Positions 22,645-22,729 of a stretch of 22,729 bases of DNA are shown here, in pieces; positions within the stretch are counted from its first letter, which is position 1; every line of letters starts with the position of its first letter. Source of the stretch: a bacterium (GTDB lineage: Bacteria > Babelota > Babeliae > Babelales > JABDEC01); the NCBI GenBank assembly GCA_947481115.1, contig CANKEI010000009.1, positions 1 through 22,729 on the forward strand, in the 5' to 3' direction. Under the pieces are notes generated by a model. The model did not search any database and was not told the DNA's origin. It worked only from the letters and a program-made list of their open reading frames with translations. A program made the position numbers and the translations under genes.

Positions 22645-22729
22645 CTACAAGTCAGCATAGTCAGCATCTGACATTCTAACGCCTATTGCCACAGCTCTTT
22701 CGGGGCTTGATGGTGGCCGCCGTATCGCC
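22645..22729 (-). CDS. C-terminal end of a gene cut by the window edge
   Basis: The minus-strand frame from the edge reads 27 codons to TAG at 22645-22647: AIRRPPSSPERAVAIGVR then MSDADYADL. SSPER echoes the Ser-Pro/Arg motifs of the following gene, which starts 45 bases on in the same direction, so the two may be paralogues in one operon. The piece is too short to prove it is coding. The intervening bases 22600-22644 hold only AT-rich sequence. Confidence 0.45.
   Translation of the reverse strand, partial: AIRRPPSSPERAVAIGVRMSDADYADL

Noticed and set aside
1..22729. CRISPR array, tRNA or rRNA genes
   Set aside because: No regularly spaced repeats with unique spacers, and no cloverleaf or rRNA-like sequence was seen in the gaps between genes.

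Overview
This is an AT-rich bacterial window, and its gene content best fits an intracellular, host-dependent lineage. My working guess is Candidatus Dependentiae (TM6/Babeliales) or something similar. The hints are a DUF2608-type HAD protein and an adenylate kinase that both carry signal peptides, several other exported proteins of unknown function, a eukaryote/virus-like deoxynucleoside kinase, and an ATP synthase operon broken into pieces. This placement is inference from family content; no rRNA or marker gene is present to prove it. No tRNA, rRNA or CRISPR array was seen.

Layout. (1) 1-3013 is an accessory, repeat-rich end. A GC-rich repeat with terminal inverted repeats occurs at 1-77 (partial) and 1753-1916, with a third copy in opposite orientation at 20921-21050. 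Between the first two copies lie a GNAT acetyltransferase broken by an in-frame stop, a small frameshifted gene coupled to it, and an intact MNT nucleotidyltransferase/HEPN toxin-antitoxin pair. The second repeat copy carries a 33-bp palindromic insertion that the other two lack. Two related palindromes flank that copy, and a GIY-YIG nuclease gene plus a helix-turn-helix-like gene follow at once. (2) 3014-7739 holds chaB, a small exported protein on the minus strand, then a plus-strand run of an exported HAD phosphatase-like protein, an exported adenylate kinase, a methyltransferase-like protein and a Nudix hydrolase. (3) 7719-10367 (minus) holds two DUF4143-type AAA ATPases, each preceded by a palindrome. 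(4) 10517-14638 (minus) reads, in transcription order, deoxynucleoside kinase, atpE, two b-type stalk genes, atpH and atpA. Subunits a, gamma, beta and epsilon are not next to them. (5) 14864-20924 (plus) is a likely operon behind a good sigma-70 promoter: an outer-membrane-like protein, an exported unknown, recD2, a cell-wall amidase and a GerM-like membrane protein. (6) 20921-21050 is the third repeat copy, between convergent genes. (7) 21064-22729 (minus) holds a large exported protein rich in Ser-Pro motifs and basic clusters, plus the tail of a similar-looking gene cut by the window edge.

Best leads: the filled versus empty insertion site in the repeat beside the GIY-YIG gene, which looks like a small mobile palindrome family with a candidate nuclease; and the exported Ser-Pro/Arg-rich protein pair at the right end, which looks like host-directed effectors.
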